Assembly: GCA_017536625.1 (NCBI GenBank)
Contig: JAFXGY010000040.1
Coordinates: 1-58,982 of the forward strand
Length of the DNA: 58,982 nucleotides
Direction: 5' to 3'
Source: Oscillospiraceae bacterium
Lineage (GTDB): Bacteria; Bacillota; Clostridia; Oscillospirales; Ruminococcaceae
Under the pieces are notes generated by a model. It searched no databases. It saw only the letters and a list, made by a program, of their open reading frames with translations, and was not told where the DNA came from. Position 1 is the stretch's first letter; each line of letters begins with the position of its first letter. Shown here piece by piece: positions 1-7,022 of this stretch. The translations under genes were made by a program, and so were the position numbers.

Positions 1-103
1 AAACAAAAACTTCCTTTACCGCCTGGAGAAATTCTTTTTCGCCGGGGTTTCTTTTTTCAACTTCTTCATAAACCTTTGAAAGATATTCGCTTTTAAATGC
101 CAT
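1..103 (-). CDS. gdhA: NADP-type glutamate dehydrogenase, N-terminal fragment
   Basis: Only the first 34 codons are inside the window; the gene runs off the left edge. The peptide begins MAFKSEYLSKVYEEVEKR and continues with NPGEKEFLQAVKEV. This matches the N-terminus of hexameric bacterial glutamate dehydrogenase, where a tyrosine and valine-rich helix is followed by a conserved PxExEFxQAVxEV segment. The enzyme interconverts glutamate with 2-oxoglutarate and ammonium and links nitrogen assimilation to carbon metabolism. The ATG at 103 is preceded by a GGGAGGG ribosome binding site at 113-119. The match is to a short but characteristic segment, so the family call is likely; cofactor preference cannot be read from it. 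Confidence 0.72.
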   Translation of the reverse strand, partial: MAFKSEYLSKVYEEVEKRNPGEKEFLQAVKEVFV

Positions 104-195
104 TTTGGGTTTCCCTCCCATAAAAATAGAATATATCTCATTATATGCTTTAATGCTTTAAATTGCAAGATTATTTGACAAAAATTTCAGAATTT

Positions 196-342
196 TTTGT
201 AAATGGCTCCCCAGAGGGGGAGCTGTCTGCGAAGCAGACCGGGGAGGGATAATCCCTGACCATTTTGGATAAGCGCTCCGCGTCACCTGTTGATCCCTCT
301 TCCGTCATTTCCTTTGGAAATGCCACCTTCCCCTCCGGGAAG
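196..342. repeat. Degenerate hairpin repeat (third repeat family), copy 1
   Basis: This GC-rich stretch contains short palindromes (CTCCCC...GGGGGAG, then TCTGCGAAGCAGA) followed by GGGGAGGGATAATCCCTGA and GATAAGCGCTCCGCGT. A second copy with the same order and about 80 percent identity lies at 985-1072. It has the same hairpin-hairpin-GGGGGATT style as the arms of the large palindromic elements elsewhere in the window but a different sequence and no TAAATTATTGTTTA ends. It does not encode a plausible protein. Confidence 0.55.
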
Positions 343-353
343 GCAATTAACAT

Positions 354-382
354 TTGACATAATTCTCCGGATAGTTTCTCAT
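354..382 (+). promoter_or_regulatory. Probable promoter of rnpB
   Basis: A perfect -35 hexamer TTGACA at 354-359 lies 17 bp upstream of TCTCAT at 377-382, a weak -10. The predicted start near 389 coincides with the 5' strand of the P1 helix of RNase P RNA. Position supports it better than the -10 sequence does. Confidence 0.4.
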
Positions 383-388
383 ATTAAC

Positions 389-739
389 CCGTGAGCGGAA
401 AGGACGGCAGCGGACACAGTTCCGAAAGGACGTGCGCGAGGAAAGTCCGGGCTCCAAGGGCAAGGATAGCTGCTAACGGCAGCCGGGGGTGACCCCAGGG
501 AGAGTGCAACAGAGATATACCGCCATGCTTTGCATGGTAAGGGTGGAAAGGCGAGGTAAGAGCTCACCACGTCCTATGGTAACATAGGGGGTCTGTAAAC
601 CCTATCCGGAGCAACACCGTACAGAAGGCAAAAGCACCGGCCCGGTGCTCTTCGCAAAGGTGGCAAAAAAGCCGCACGGGCGACCGGCGGCGAAGATAGA
701 TTGTCGTCATTACAGAACCCGGCTTATTTTCCGGTCACT
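389..739 (+). ncRNA. rnpB: RNase P RNA, bacterial type A
   Basis: This is the catalytic RNA that removes 5' leaders from precursor tRNAs. Hallmark conserved blocks are visible in order: GAGGAAAGTCCGGGCTC near 438-454 (P4 and CR-I), AACAGAGATATACCGCC near 508-524, GGTGGAAAGGCGAGGTAAGAG near 542-562, and ACAGAACCCGGCTTA near 712-726, which closes P4. The ends pair as helix P1 (GTGAGCGGAAA at 391-401 with TTTCCGGTCAC near 728-738, one mismatch). A strong terminator follows at once. The large GC-rich stems in the specificity domain and the insertion loops fit ancestral type A rather than the Bacillus type B RNA, which is the rule in Clostridia. The reading frame on the opposite strand is not a gene. 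Confidence 0.96.
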
Positions 740-742
740 TCA

Positions 743-779
743 AAAAGGACTGTTCCGTTTTTGCGGAATAGTCCTTTTT
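743..779 (+). terminator. Intrinsic terminator of rnpB
   Basis: AAAAAGGACTGTTCCG pairs with CGGAATAGTCCTTTTT around a short T-rich loop. The T run at its 3' end makes a strong plus-strand terminator directly behind the RNase P RNA. Confidence 0.85.
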
Positions 780-922
780 GGAATATAACTTTACATTTTA
801 TTAAAAAAATCAGCGAAATATGCTCATATTTGGGGGATATAATATAGTCACAGCAACAGAAATAAGTTCGAAATCATTTTCATCGCTTCCCCCTCTTTTC
901 TTTTCAAAAAACCAACCTGAAA
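780..922. other. AT-rich spacer with no recognised gene
   Basis: No convincing reading frame or RNA family is seen. A TATAAT at 838-843 and a strong terminator at 923-957 bracket about 110 nt containing a pyrimidine-rich tract, so a small transcript is possible. There is no good -35 element. Confidence 0.3.
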
Positions 923-957
923 AAAATCAGCCCGCCGAAAAGCGGGCTGATTTTTTT
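923..957. terminator. Strong bidirectional terminator without an obvious gene
   Basis: AAAATCAGCCCGCC and GGCGGGCTGATTTT form a 10+ bp GC-rich stem with an A run on the left and a T7 run on the right. It could stop transcription in either direction. The nearest upstream plus-strand gene, rnpB, already has its own terminator. Confidence 0.75.
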
Positions 958-984
958 GTTAGCCTTTATCTTGAAGTAATCAAG

Positions 985-1072
985 CTCCTCGGAGGAGCTG
1001 TCAGCGAAGCTGACTGAGGAGGGATAATCCCTGACAAATAATGATAAGCGTTCCGCGTTACTTTTTCGGCGG
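985..1072. repeat. Degenerate hairpin repeat (third repeat family), copy 2
   Basis: Second copy of the repeat at 196-342: GCTCCTCGGAGGAGC, then TGTCAGCGAAGCTGACTG, then AGGAGGGATAATCCCTGACA and GATAAGCGTTCCGCGTTAC. The inner hairpins have changed compensatorily between the copies (TCTGCGAAGCAGA against TCAGCGAAGCTGA), which argues for conserved structure. A further fragment GGCGGGAGCAAGC follows at about 1068 and recurs at 1989. Confidence 0.5.
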
Positions 1073-1191
1073 GAGCAAGCCACTGCCCTCCTGTTATTCG
1101 TTCGTTCAGTTTAAGATTTTATTAAGATTTTTCGTTTTGGTTGATAATATTATCCGGGTAAGCTATAATCGCCTTAAAAGAAGGTGATTAA

Positions 1192-1983
1192 ATGGGAAAA
1201 CTTATCTTAAAAGAATTTAAAGAAACGGCGAAATATTTTTTGCCCTGCTGGGGATTTTGCATTGCAGTCTATCTTCTTAGAAGATTATATATCTTTGCTG
1301 AATTGTACGAGTTCCATTTTTTGGACGTGCTTTTCAGCCTTTTTTTCAACCTTTTCGTAATTTGTGCTGTGTTTATTCCTCTGATTATTTCTGTTTTCAG
1401 ATTCGATGATTCTGTTTTAATAAAAAACGAACCAGTATATAACCCTTTGAAAACAATAATTTCCAAAGTTTTTGTATCCTCTTTTTGGTATATTTTTGTT
1501 CTTTTTTCAATTTACAATATTTACGAACCCACAATTTTGGATAACATTATAAACGATCCGGATTATTTTGATAACATTGATCACTATCTCTTTAACCCCT
1601 TTCCCGGTGGTTTTGATATTGAACTCATTGATTTTTACGCAATCAGGACTATTGTTGACAGCATTTACATTTTCTTTTTCCTCATAATTATTTTTACTGT
1701 TTTCTACATCTGTGTTTGCATAAGCCACGCTTACTGCTTCGGCAGCAAAGTTCTGACAGCCGCTTTTATTTATGCTTCTTTTCACATAATAATTTTTGGT
1801 TATGGCGGAATAGCAATACCGCTTTTGCATCTAAGTGATTATTTTTCCAGAATTTCGGAACTTTACAGCGGAGTTCTTTCCACCTGTGTCGGCATTATCA
1901 TAGAGATAATCCTTGCGGTGATTTTATTTTTCATCTGCAGAAAACTGCTTGAAAAGGCGCTTTTGAAAAACAGCGAAAATTGA
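1192..1983 (+). CDS. Six-helix integral membrane protein of unknown function
   Basis: The 263-residue product is almost wholly hydrophobic. About six membrane segments can be seen near residues 14-35, 42-70, 90-108, 150-182, 190-215 and 226-252, and there is a lysine-rich C-terminus. The segment count and the N-terminal amphipathic start resemble ABC-2 type permease subunits, but no ATPase gene lies next to it and no diagnostic motif is visible, so that is only a guess. The ATG is preceded by AAGGTG with good spacing. The gene is clearly more AT-rich than its neighbours (many ATT, TTT and AAT codons), which suggests recent acquisition or relaxed selection. It stands alone between a repeat and a terminator. 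Confidence 0.65.
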   Translation: MGKLILKEFKETAKYFLPCWGFCIAVYLLRRLYIFAELYEFHFLDVLFSLFFNLFVICAVFIPLIISVFRFDDSVLIKNEPVYNPLKTIISKVFVSSFWYIFVLFSIYNIYEPTILDNIINDPDYFDNIDHYLFNPFPGGFDIELIDFYAIRTIVDSIYIFFFLIIIFTVFYICVCISHAYCFGSKVLTAAFIYASFHIIIFGYGGIAIPLLHLSDYFSRISELYSGVLSTCVGIIIEIILAVILFFICRKLLEKALLKNSEN

Positions 1984-1987
1984 TTTC

Positions 1988-2012
1988 CCGGCGGGAGCAA
2001 GCTCCCGCCCTA
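1988..2012. repeat. Short palindromic fragment
   Basis: GGCGGGAGCAAGCTCCCGCC is a perfect palindromic hairpin just after the membrane-protein stop codon. The same first half occurs near 1068 in a degenerate repeat. It has no T run, so it is probably a repeat remnant rather than a terminator. Confidence 0.4.
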
Positions 2013-2030
2013 CAGTAAAATGCCTAAAGA

Positions 2031-2062
2031 AAAAGAAGCCCCGCATTGCGGGGCTTCTTTAT
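2031..2062. terminator. Bidirectional terminator between convergent genes
   Basis: AAAAGAAGCCCCGC and GCGGGGCTTCTTT form a stable stem with a 4 nt loop. It lies between the plus-strand membrane-protein gene and the minus-strand ruvX operon and has A/T runs on both flanks, so it can serve both. Confidence 0.85.
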
Positions 2063-2122
2063 TATGGAACGGTCAAAACTGTTCCCTACGGTTTGAATGA
2101 ATCCCTTTGGCAAGGGGCGCAA

Positions 2123-2551
2123 TTAAAATTCGCCGGGGTGGTTTTTGCGCCACTGAAGGTAGCTGTCAAGGATTATGACAGCCGCAACGGCATCGATGAC
2201 TGCTTTGCGCTTTTTACCGCGGGTATCTGTTTCGTTAAGGAATCCGGCGGCGGAAACGGTGGTCTGGCGCTCGTCCCACATTCTTACCGGAACTTCGATT
2301 TTTTCGGAAAGTTTTGCGGCAAATTCGCGGCAAAGTTCAGCCCTGGGGCCTTCGCTTCCGTTCATATTAAGCGGCAGACCGACTATAACCGCTTCCGCTT
2401 TGTTTTCGATGGCAGCGGCGGCGGTTTTTTCGATGGCGTGCTCGAAGCGCTTTTCGTGGATAACGGTAATCGGGGAGGCAAGAAATTCGGTTTTATCGCA
2501 CATGGCGATTCCGGTTCTCGCATCGCCGAAATCAACGGACATTATCTTCAT
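2123..2551 (-). CDS. ruvX: Putative pre-16S rRNA nuclease / Holliday junction resolvase family, YqgF/RuvX
   Basis: The product has 142 residues, the normal family length. It is an RNase H-like fold with the acidic residues of the family: Asp7 in MSVDFGDARTGIA, the glutamate region before VGLPLNMNGSEGP, the WDERQTT motif, and the aspartate of KAVIDAVAAVIIL near the C-terminus. YqgF proteins trim the 5' end of 16S rRNA in E. coli; some members have been described as junction resolvases or antitermination factors. The ATG overlaps the upp stop codon by one base (TAATG), so translation is coupled. It is the last gene of the tsaE-tsaB-rpiB-upp-ruvX operon and ends before the shared terminator. Confidence 0.9.
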   Translation of the reverse strand: MKIMSVDFGDARTGIAMCDKTEFLASPITVIHEKRFEHAIEKTAAAAIENKAEAVIVGLPLNMNGSEGPRAELCREFAAKLSEKIEVPVRMWDERQTTVSAAGFLNETDTRGKKRKAVIDAVAAVIILDSYLQWRKNHPGEF

Positions 2552-3180
2552 TATTTGGTACCGAAGATTCTGTCGCCCGCATCGCCAAGACCGGGAACGA
2601 TATAGTTTACTTCGTTAAGGTGGTCGTCAAGTGCCGCGCAGTAAATCTGAACGTCCGGGTGTGCAACGTTTACTTTTTCAAGACCTTCCGGAGCGGCAAT
2701 GATGCAAAGGAAGCTGATATTTTTTACGCCGCGTTTTTTAAGCTGACCGATGGCATCGATGGCGCTGCCGCCGGTTGCGAGCATCGGGTCAACAAGGAAA
2801 ACTCTGCAGTCGGCAATATCAACGGGCAGTTTACAGAAATATTCGATGGGCTGTGCGGTTTCTTCATCGCGGTAAAGGCCGATGTGACCGACTCTTGCGC
2901 TGGGGATAAGCTTTTGTACGCCATCAACCATGCCAAGTCCTGCGCGGAGAATCGGAACGATTACGGGTGCTTTGCCTTTAATCTGTTTTGCGGTGCATTT
3001 GCAGATGGGGGTTTCAATTTCCACAGGTTCAAGCTCTATATCACGGGTTGCTTCATAGCAGAGAAGGGTTCCGATTTCGCTGATAAGTTCGCGGAAATCC
3101 TTGGTTCCGGTGGAAGTTCTTCTGAGGATGGAAAGTTTGTGCTGAACGAGCGGATGGTCAAGAATGAAAGGTTTTTTCAT
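2551..3180 (-). CDS. upp: Uracil phosphoribosyltransferase
   Basis: This salvage enzyme makes UMP from uracil and PRPP. The 209-residue product from the chosen start equals the usual bacterial length. It begins [17 protein letters not shown] and carries [14 protein letters not shown], the catalytic region [12 protein letters not shown], and the PRPP-binding loop [10 protein letters not shown]; the C-terminus [12 protein letters not shown] is also typical. An upstream in-frame start at 3249 would add 23 unconserved residues, whereas the ATG at 3180 has the ribosome site AAGGGGGA. It follows rpiB closely and overlaps ruvX by one base. The rpiB-upp order is also seen in Bacillus. Confidence 0.96.
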   Translation of the reverse strand: MKKPFILDHPLVQHKLSILRRTSTGTKDFRELISEIGTLLCYEATRDIELEPVEIETPICKCTAKQIKGKAPVIVPILRAGLGMVDGVQKLIPSARVGHIGLYRDEETAQPIEYFCKLPVDIADCRVFLVDPMLATGGSAIDAIGQLKKRGVKNISFLCIIAAPEGLEKVNVAHPDVQIYCAALDDHLNEVNYIVPGLGDAGDRIFGTK

Positions 3181-3250
3181 GATATTTGGTTCCCCCTTAA
3201 AAAAGATGTCATAAAAATTATCGTAATCAAATTTTGATATAACGGGCATA

Positions 3251-3688
3251 TTATTCTTCCTCGAATGCGGTTATCATATCAACGCGTTTCTGGTGGCGTC
3301 CGCCTTCAAATTCGGTGGAAAGGAAGATATCCGCAAGCTGAAGAGCGACTCCGGCGCCGATGGTTCTTGCACCCATGCAAAGGACGTTGGAATCGTTATG
3401 TTTTCTGGTGAATTCGGCGGAAAAATGGTCGCCGCAGCAAGCCGCACGAATTCCTTTGAATTTGTTTGCGCAGATGCTCATGCCGATGCCGGTTCCGCAG
3501 ATGAGAATGCCTTTTTCACATTCGCCGGACTGAATCGCCCTGCAGACTTTTTCAGCATAAACGGGATAATCGCAGGAAGCGGTGCTTTCGGTACCGAAAT
3601 CGATATATTCGATACCTTTTTCATCAAGATGTTTTTTAAGCTCCTCTTTATAGAGGTAGCCGCCGTGGTCGGAGCCGAGTGCGATCAT
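3251..3688 (-). CDS. rpiB: Ribose 5-phosphate isomerase B
   Basis: This enzyme interconverts ribose 5-phosphate and ribulose 5-phosphate in the non-oxidative pentose phosphate pathway. The 145-residue product is of RpiB/LacAB type: GSDHGG at residues 5-10, DYPVYAEKV, and [13 protein letters not shown], where the cysteine is the catalytic base. [15 protein letters not shown] and HQKRVDMI are further family motifs. Its ATG overlaps the end of tsaB by four bases (ATGA type), so the genes are translationally coupled. The single-copy isomerase feeds PRPP synthesis, which fits with upp next to it. Confidence 0.95.
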   Translation of the reverse strand: MIALGSDHGGYLYKEELKKHLDEKGIEYIDFGTESTASCDYPVYAEKVCRAIQSGECEKGILICGTGIGMSICANKFKGIRAACCGDHFSAEFTRKHNDSNVLCMGARTIGAGVALQLADIFLSTEFEGGRHQKRVDMITAFEEE

Positions 3689-4395
3689 AATTTACCTTCT
3701 TTCTGAAGTTTTTCTCTTTCCGCCTGGGCAAGGCGAAGATAGTTCGGCATAAGTTCACCGGCGGAAAGAACCTTTCCGCTTTCAAAAAGCTTTTCTGCGG
3801 CAATGCATGTGCCGGAAGCGTGTCCCAAAACAAGCTGTGGCGGCGCAATGCGCACAAATTCATCGCCGAATTTTTTAAGGCAAAGGTTTGCGCCGTCACC
3901 CACAAGCCAGATTTTCTCTCCCTTTTCGGCAGAAAGCTTTTTGATATCCTCGAAAAGGACATCGGTGGTTATGGCTCTGTCTTCGCAAAGCCGGGTGATA
4001 TTTATTCCGTCGCTTTCAAAGAAAGCGGTATAAACCTGGTTGCATCTTGCGTCCATGGCGGCACAGATGATTCCGCCGGTGCTCTGCATATTATAAGCAA
4101 GAGCTTCAAGAGTGGAAACCGCCGCGCAGGGTTTATCAAGGCTCATGCCAAGGGCTTTTACTGCCGCAATTCCGATGCGAAGACCGGTGAAGGAACCGGG
4201 TCCGCAGTTTACGGCAAAAAGATCGACGTCGGAAGGTGTTATCCTTGCGGCATCAAGGACTGCTTTCGCCATGGGCAAAACCGTTTCGCTGTGGGTGAAG
4301 CCGCTGTCGAGATAAAATTCGGAAATCAGCTTTCCGTTTTCGGAAAGAGCAACGGAAGCCGCCTTTGCGGAAGTATCAAAACCGAGTATTCTCAT
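3685..4395 (-). CDS. tsaB: tRNA threonylcarbamoyladenosine biosynthesis protein TsaB
   Basis: TsaB is the non-catalytic partner of TsaD and TsaE in forming the t6A37 modification of ANN-decoding tRNAs. The 236-residue product has the ASKHA-type N-terminus ILGFDTSAKAASVAL and the family signature NCGPGSFTGLRIG. The rest matches YeaZ-type proteins, ending in a region rich in LMPNYLRLAQAE. Its start follows the tsaE stop immediately, with the ribosome site AAAGGAG inside tsaE. Many Firmicutes have rimI and tsaD next; here rpiB follows instead, so TsaD must be encoded elsewhere. Confidence 0.95.
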   Translation of the reverse strand: MRILGFDTSAKAASVALSENGKLISEFYLDSGFTHSETVLPMAKAVLDAARITPSDVDLFAVNCGPGSFTGLRIGIAAVKALGMSLDKPCAAVSTLEALAYNMQSTGGIICAAMDARCNQVYTAFFESDGINITRLCEDRAITTDVLFEDIKKLSAEKGEKIWLVGDGANLCLKKFGDEFVRIAPPQLVLGHASGTCIAAEKLFESGKVLSAGELMPNYLRLAQAEREKLQKEGKL

Positions 4396-4821
4396 TCAGC
4401 TTTCACTCCTTTCGATGGTGATTTCCCTTTCGGTATCACCAAGCCTTTTTATTTCGATGGTGATGATATTTTCATCGCCGATAAAATCGATTACATTTTC
4501 GCTCCATTCGATTACAAGTACCGCGCCGGAATCGAGATAATCGAAAAAGCCGGTGGAATAAAGGTCATCAAAGGTGTTTATGCGGTACATATCAAAATGG
4601 CATACCGGAATTTTTGCCCTGTAGCAATGAACAAGGGCAAAAGTCGGGCTTGAAACATCGTCCTTTGTTTCAAGCGCTTCGCACATATAGCGGGTGAAGG
4701 TCGTTTTTCCAACTCCCAGACCGCCTTTGAACGCGATTATATCCCCGGGCTTTAAGGTTTTTGCAAATTCTTTTGCGGCGGCGGCGGTTTCCGCTTCGCT
4801 TTTTGTTATGATTTTTTCCAA
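4396..4821 (-). CDS. tsaE: tRNA threonylcarbamoyladenosine biosynthesis ATPase TsaE
   Basis: The 141-residue P-loop ATPase powers the t6A-forming complex. Walker A is GGLGVGKTT at residues 33-41, followed by SSPTFALVHCY and HFDMYRI, both diagnostic for the YjeE/TsaE family. The chosen start is a TTG at 4821, because no ATG lies upstream and an AGGAGG site is present about 12 bases before it; the N-terminus EKIITKSEAET is conserved in style. It is the first gene of the operon, with a likely promoter at 4864-4892. Confidence 0.93.
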   Translation of the reverse strand: MEKIITKSEAETAAAAKEFAKTLKPGDIIAFKGGLGVGKTTFTRYMCEALETKDDVSSPTFALVHCYRAKIPVCHFDMYRINTFDDLYSTGFFDYLDSGAVLVIEWSENVIDFIGDENIITIEIKRLGDTEREITIERSES

Positions 4822-4863
4822 AGGGCTTTTCCGCCTCCTTAAAACATAATTCTCTAACTTAAT

Positions 4864-4892
4864 ATAATACTATATTTCGCGCCTTTTCGCAA
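4864..4892 (-). promoter_or_regulatory. Probable vegetative promoter of the tsaE operon
   Basis: On the minus strand TTGCGA (4887-4892) and TATTAT (4864-4869) are separated by 17 bp. The transcript start would fall about 35 bp ahead of tsaE. Confidence 0.5.
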
Positions 4893-4905
4893 CCGAAAAA
4901 AGAAA

Positions 4906-5099
4906 TAAATTATTGTTTAGCAAAATAACCTCCCTTGTCAAAGGGAGGGGGACCATCGCCTTTTTTGGCGATGGTGGAGGGATTCATAATAAAAATATCT
5001 GTGATTAAAGAAAGAATCCTCCAGTCTTTTTTAACCGCAAGCGGTTAAAAAATCCAGCCCCCTTTAACAAGGGGGCTTAATAGGATAAACAATAATTTA
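4906..5099. repeat. Palindromic MITE-like element, copy A (z-w subfamily)
   Basis: A 194 bp non-coding element bounded by TAAATTATTGTTTA (4906-4919) and its inverse TAAACAATAATTTA (5086-5099). Arm z has CCTCCCTTGTCAAAGGGAGG then CCATCGCC/GGCGATGG then GGAGGGATTCAT. Arm w has AACCGCAAGCGGTT and GCCCCCTTTAACAAGGGGGC. Nearly identical elements lie at 18203-18393 and 52430-52621. The ends begin with TA, suggesting a TA target as used by Tc1/mariner/IS630-type transposases. No transposase is encoded. Confidence 0.85.
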
Positions 5100-5154
5100 T
5101 CCGGCATAAATTGGTTCTTTCCGGAATATAAATTCCGAAAGGGGGTGGCGTTTT

Positions 5155-6696
5155 TTGTCAAGACTTCGGAATTTTGCTTTGAATGCCGGGGTGCTTACCG
5201 CGACTTCGCTCTCTCTCGGCGCGGTTGGGGTAATATATAACGCCTGGCTGACAAGAAACCTCGGTTCCGCGGGAATGGGGCTTTTTTCGCTTATGATGGC
5301 GGTATATCGCTTTGCGGTGACTTTTGCCTGTTCCGGTTCAGGTCTTGCGGCAACGCGGCTTGTTGCGGAAGAAAACGCCCTCCAAAATGGGGAAGGCGCT
5401 TCTTCCGCCATGAAGAAAACCCTTCTCTACAGCCTTTTCTTCGGTGTTTTCGGCGGGGTTTTGCTTTGGCTTTCAAGCGATTTTGCGGCTGGCGCAATGG
5501 TTGGGGATATAAGGGCGGCAAAGCCTTTTCGGATTCTTGCTTTTTCCTTGCCCTTCGTCGGTGTTTCGGCGGCTTTCAGCGGATATTTCACCGCTGTGAC
5601 AAGGGTTTTTCCTTCTTCTGCGGCGCAGATTTTTGAACAGCTTTCACAGATGGCATTTACCGTCGGGGTTTTTGCGGTTATGAAGCCTTCGGATCTCGGC
5701 GAAGCCTGCGTTCTTGTGGCGCTCGGAAGCACCGTTTCGGAAGGGCTTGCCTTCCTTTTGCATTTTGCGCTTTATAAAAATGACAAAAGAAAACACCCTT
5801 TTTCCGGCGGGAAAAGCAGAGAAAATTTTTCGGTATGGAAAAGAGTTGTTGCAATAGCTCTTCCGGTGGGCGCATCGGCGGTGCTACGTTCTGCTTTGAG
5901 CACGGTAAAGCATCTTCTTGTTCCGGTTTCGCTTATGAAAAGCGGAATGAGCAACGAAACCGCCCTGTCCGAATACGGAATAGTCGGCGGAATGGTGCTT
6001 CCGGTGCTCACTTTTCCATGCGCATTTCTTCTTGGGTTTTCAAATCTGCTCGTCCCGGAAGTAACCCGCTGCAAAACCCTTGGTCTTGAGGAAAGAATAG
6101 ACAGAATAATGGGATATGTTTTCCGAATGACCTTGATTTTTGCGGTGGCGGTGGCGGCGGTGCTTATATGCTGGGCGGATGAATTTGCCGTTTTGCTTTA
6201 TAACGAGCCTGAAGCTGGCAACGCCATAAGGGCGCTTGCGCCCATTGTGACGGTTATGTATCTCGATTCGGCGGTGGACGGAATCCTTAAAGGGTTGGGG
6301 GAACAGGTGGCTGTGGTGCGGTATAATGTCTATGATACTGCAATGTGTGTCGGGCTTGTTTATGGCCTTGTTCCTTTTTTCGGAACAGCCGGATATCTTG
6401 CGACGATAGTTATAAGCGAAGTTTTTAATATGGCGCTTTCGGCATCAAGACTTGTTTTTGTAACGGGTTTTCGGGTGAATATGCTCCGCTGGGCGGCGGT
6501 GCCTGTTTTTTGCGCCGTTTTGAGCACGGCGGCATCTTCCACCGTGCTCAAAACCTTCGGAACAAAAATAAAAGAAACACCGCTTCTTGTTTTTGCGGTG
6601 CTCATCATGCTCGTAATATATTATTTCCTTCTCAGAATTTCCAAATGCATCACAAAAGGGGATATTGCCTTTGCAAAACGCGTTTTTTCAAAATAA
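5155..6696 (+). CDS. spoVB: Stage V sporulation protein B-like lipid flippase (MOP/MATE family)
   Basis: The 513-residue polytopic membrane protein has about 14 helices. It begins SRLRNFALNAGVLTATSLSL and continues with YNAWLTRNLGSAGMGLFSL, the N-terminal signature of SpoVB-type polysaccharide/lipid flippases. SpoVB is needed for spore cortex peptidoglycan synthesis; paralogues such as MurJ-type flippases are an alternative. The start is a TTG at 5155, chosen because AAAGGGGGTGG lies 7 bases upstream and no ATG fits. With spoIVA downstream on the same strand, a spore role is the better reading. The right end of palindromic element A lies only 55 bp upstream, so the promoter must be inside or overlap it. 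Confidence 0.82.
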   Translation: MSRLRNFALNAGVLTATSLSLGAVGVIYNAWLTRNLGSAGMGLFSLMMAVYRFAVTFACSGSGLAATRLVAEENALQNGEGASSAMKKTLLYSLFFGVFGGVLLWLSSDFAAGAMVGDIRAAKPFRILAFSLPFVGVSAAFSGYFTAVTRVFPSSAAQIFEQLSQMAFTVGVFAVMKPSDLGEACVLVALGSTVSEGLAFLLHFALYKNDKRKHPFSGGKSRENFSVWKRVVAIALPVGASAVLRSALSTVKHLLVPVSLMKSGMSNETALSEYGIVGGMVLPVLTFPCAFLLGFSNLLVPEVTRCKTLGLEERIDRIMGYVFRMTLIFAVAVAAVLICWADEFAVLLYNEPEAGNAIRALAPIVTVMYLDSAVDGILKGLGEQVAVVRYNVYDTAMCVGLVYGLVPFFGTAGYLATIVISEVFNMALSASRLVFVTGFRVNMLRWAAVPVFCAVLSTAASSTVLKTFGTKIKETPLLVFAVLIMLVIYYFLLRISKCITKGDIAFAKRVFSK

Positions 6697-6720
6697 TATG
6701 TAACCGCCGCAAGGGCGGCA

Positions 6721-6882
6721 TCAGCCTTTATATTTAAAGGATCTGCAGTCGGTGCATTCGGATTTGGTGGGGTTGGTTTCGTGGCTGCCGACTTCGATGT
6801 GGTCAAGGCTGCAGCAGTTGCAGTCTTTGCAGTGATATGCGCAGTTGTTGACGTTGCATCCAATGTGTCTGTTTGCTTCCAT
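6721..6882 (-). CDS. DUF1540 small cysteine-rich protein
   Basis: This 53-residue protein contains GCNVNNCAYHC, CNCCSLDHIEVG and SECTDCRSF. The pattern CxVxxCxYH with later paired cysteines and an I-x-V-G strand is the DUF1540 family, of unknown function and widespread in Clostridia and Bacilli; it probably binds a metal. The ATG is preceded by a strong AAAGGAGG site at about 6892-6899. The gene lies on the opposite strand between spoVB and spoIVA and converges with spoVB. A short GC hairpin lies between the two stop codons (6703-6718). Confidence 0.85.
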   Translation of the reverse strand: MEANRHIGCNVNNCAYHCKDCNCCSLDHIEVGSHETNPTKSECTDCRSFKYKG

Positions 6883-6954
6883 AATAAAAAAACCTCCTTT
6901 TTCTTTTGCTATTATTTTTAACAGGAGTGGCTTTTTTATTCAGAAAAAAACTTG

Positions 6955-6983
6955 TTCTATTTGAAAAATTTTCCGCATAGGAT
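6955..6983 (+). promoter_or_regulatory. Candidate SigE-type promoter of spoIVA
   Basis: TTCTATT at 6955-6961 and GCATAGGAT at 6975-6983 resemble the mother-cell SigE elements (ATATT-like -35, CATACAAT-like -10) at 14 bp spacing. In Bacillus, spoIVA is transcribed by SigE. The match is partial and rests partly on that precedent. Confidence 0.3.
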
Positions 6984-7022
6984 TTGACGACATAAATAAA
7001 AAGAAGCGAGGAAGGGAAACTT

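Noticed and set aside
379-570. Minus-strand open frame over rnpB
   Set aside because: The region is RNase P RNA with conserved sequence and pairing.
820-1017. Open frame across the terminator at 923-957 and the repeat at 985
   Set aside because: It contains a strong terminator in its middle and no ribosome site.
4906-5099. Repeats as a possible CRISPR array
   Set aside because: The elements are dispersed single copies with inverted ends and internal hairpins, not regularly spaced direct repeats, and no cas genes are present.
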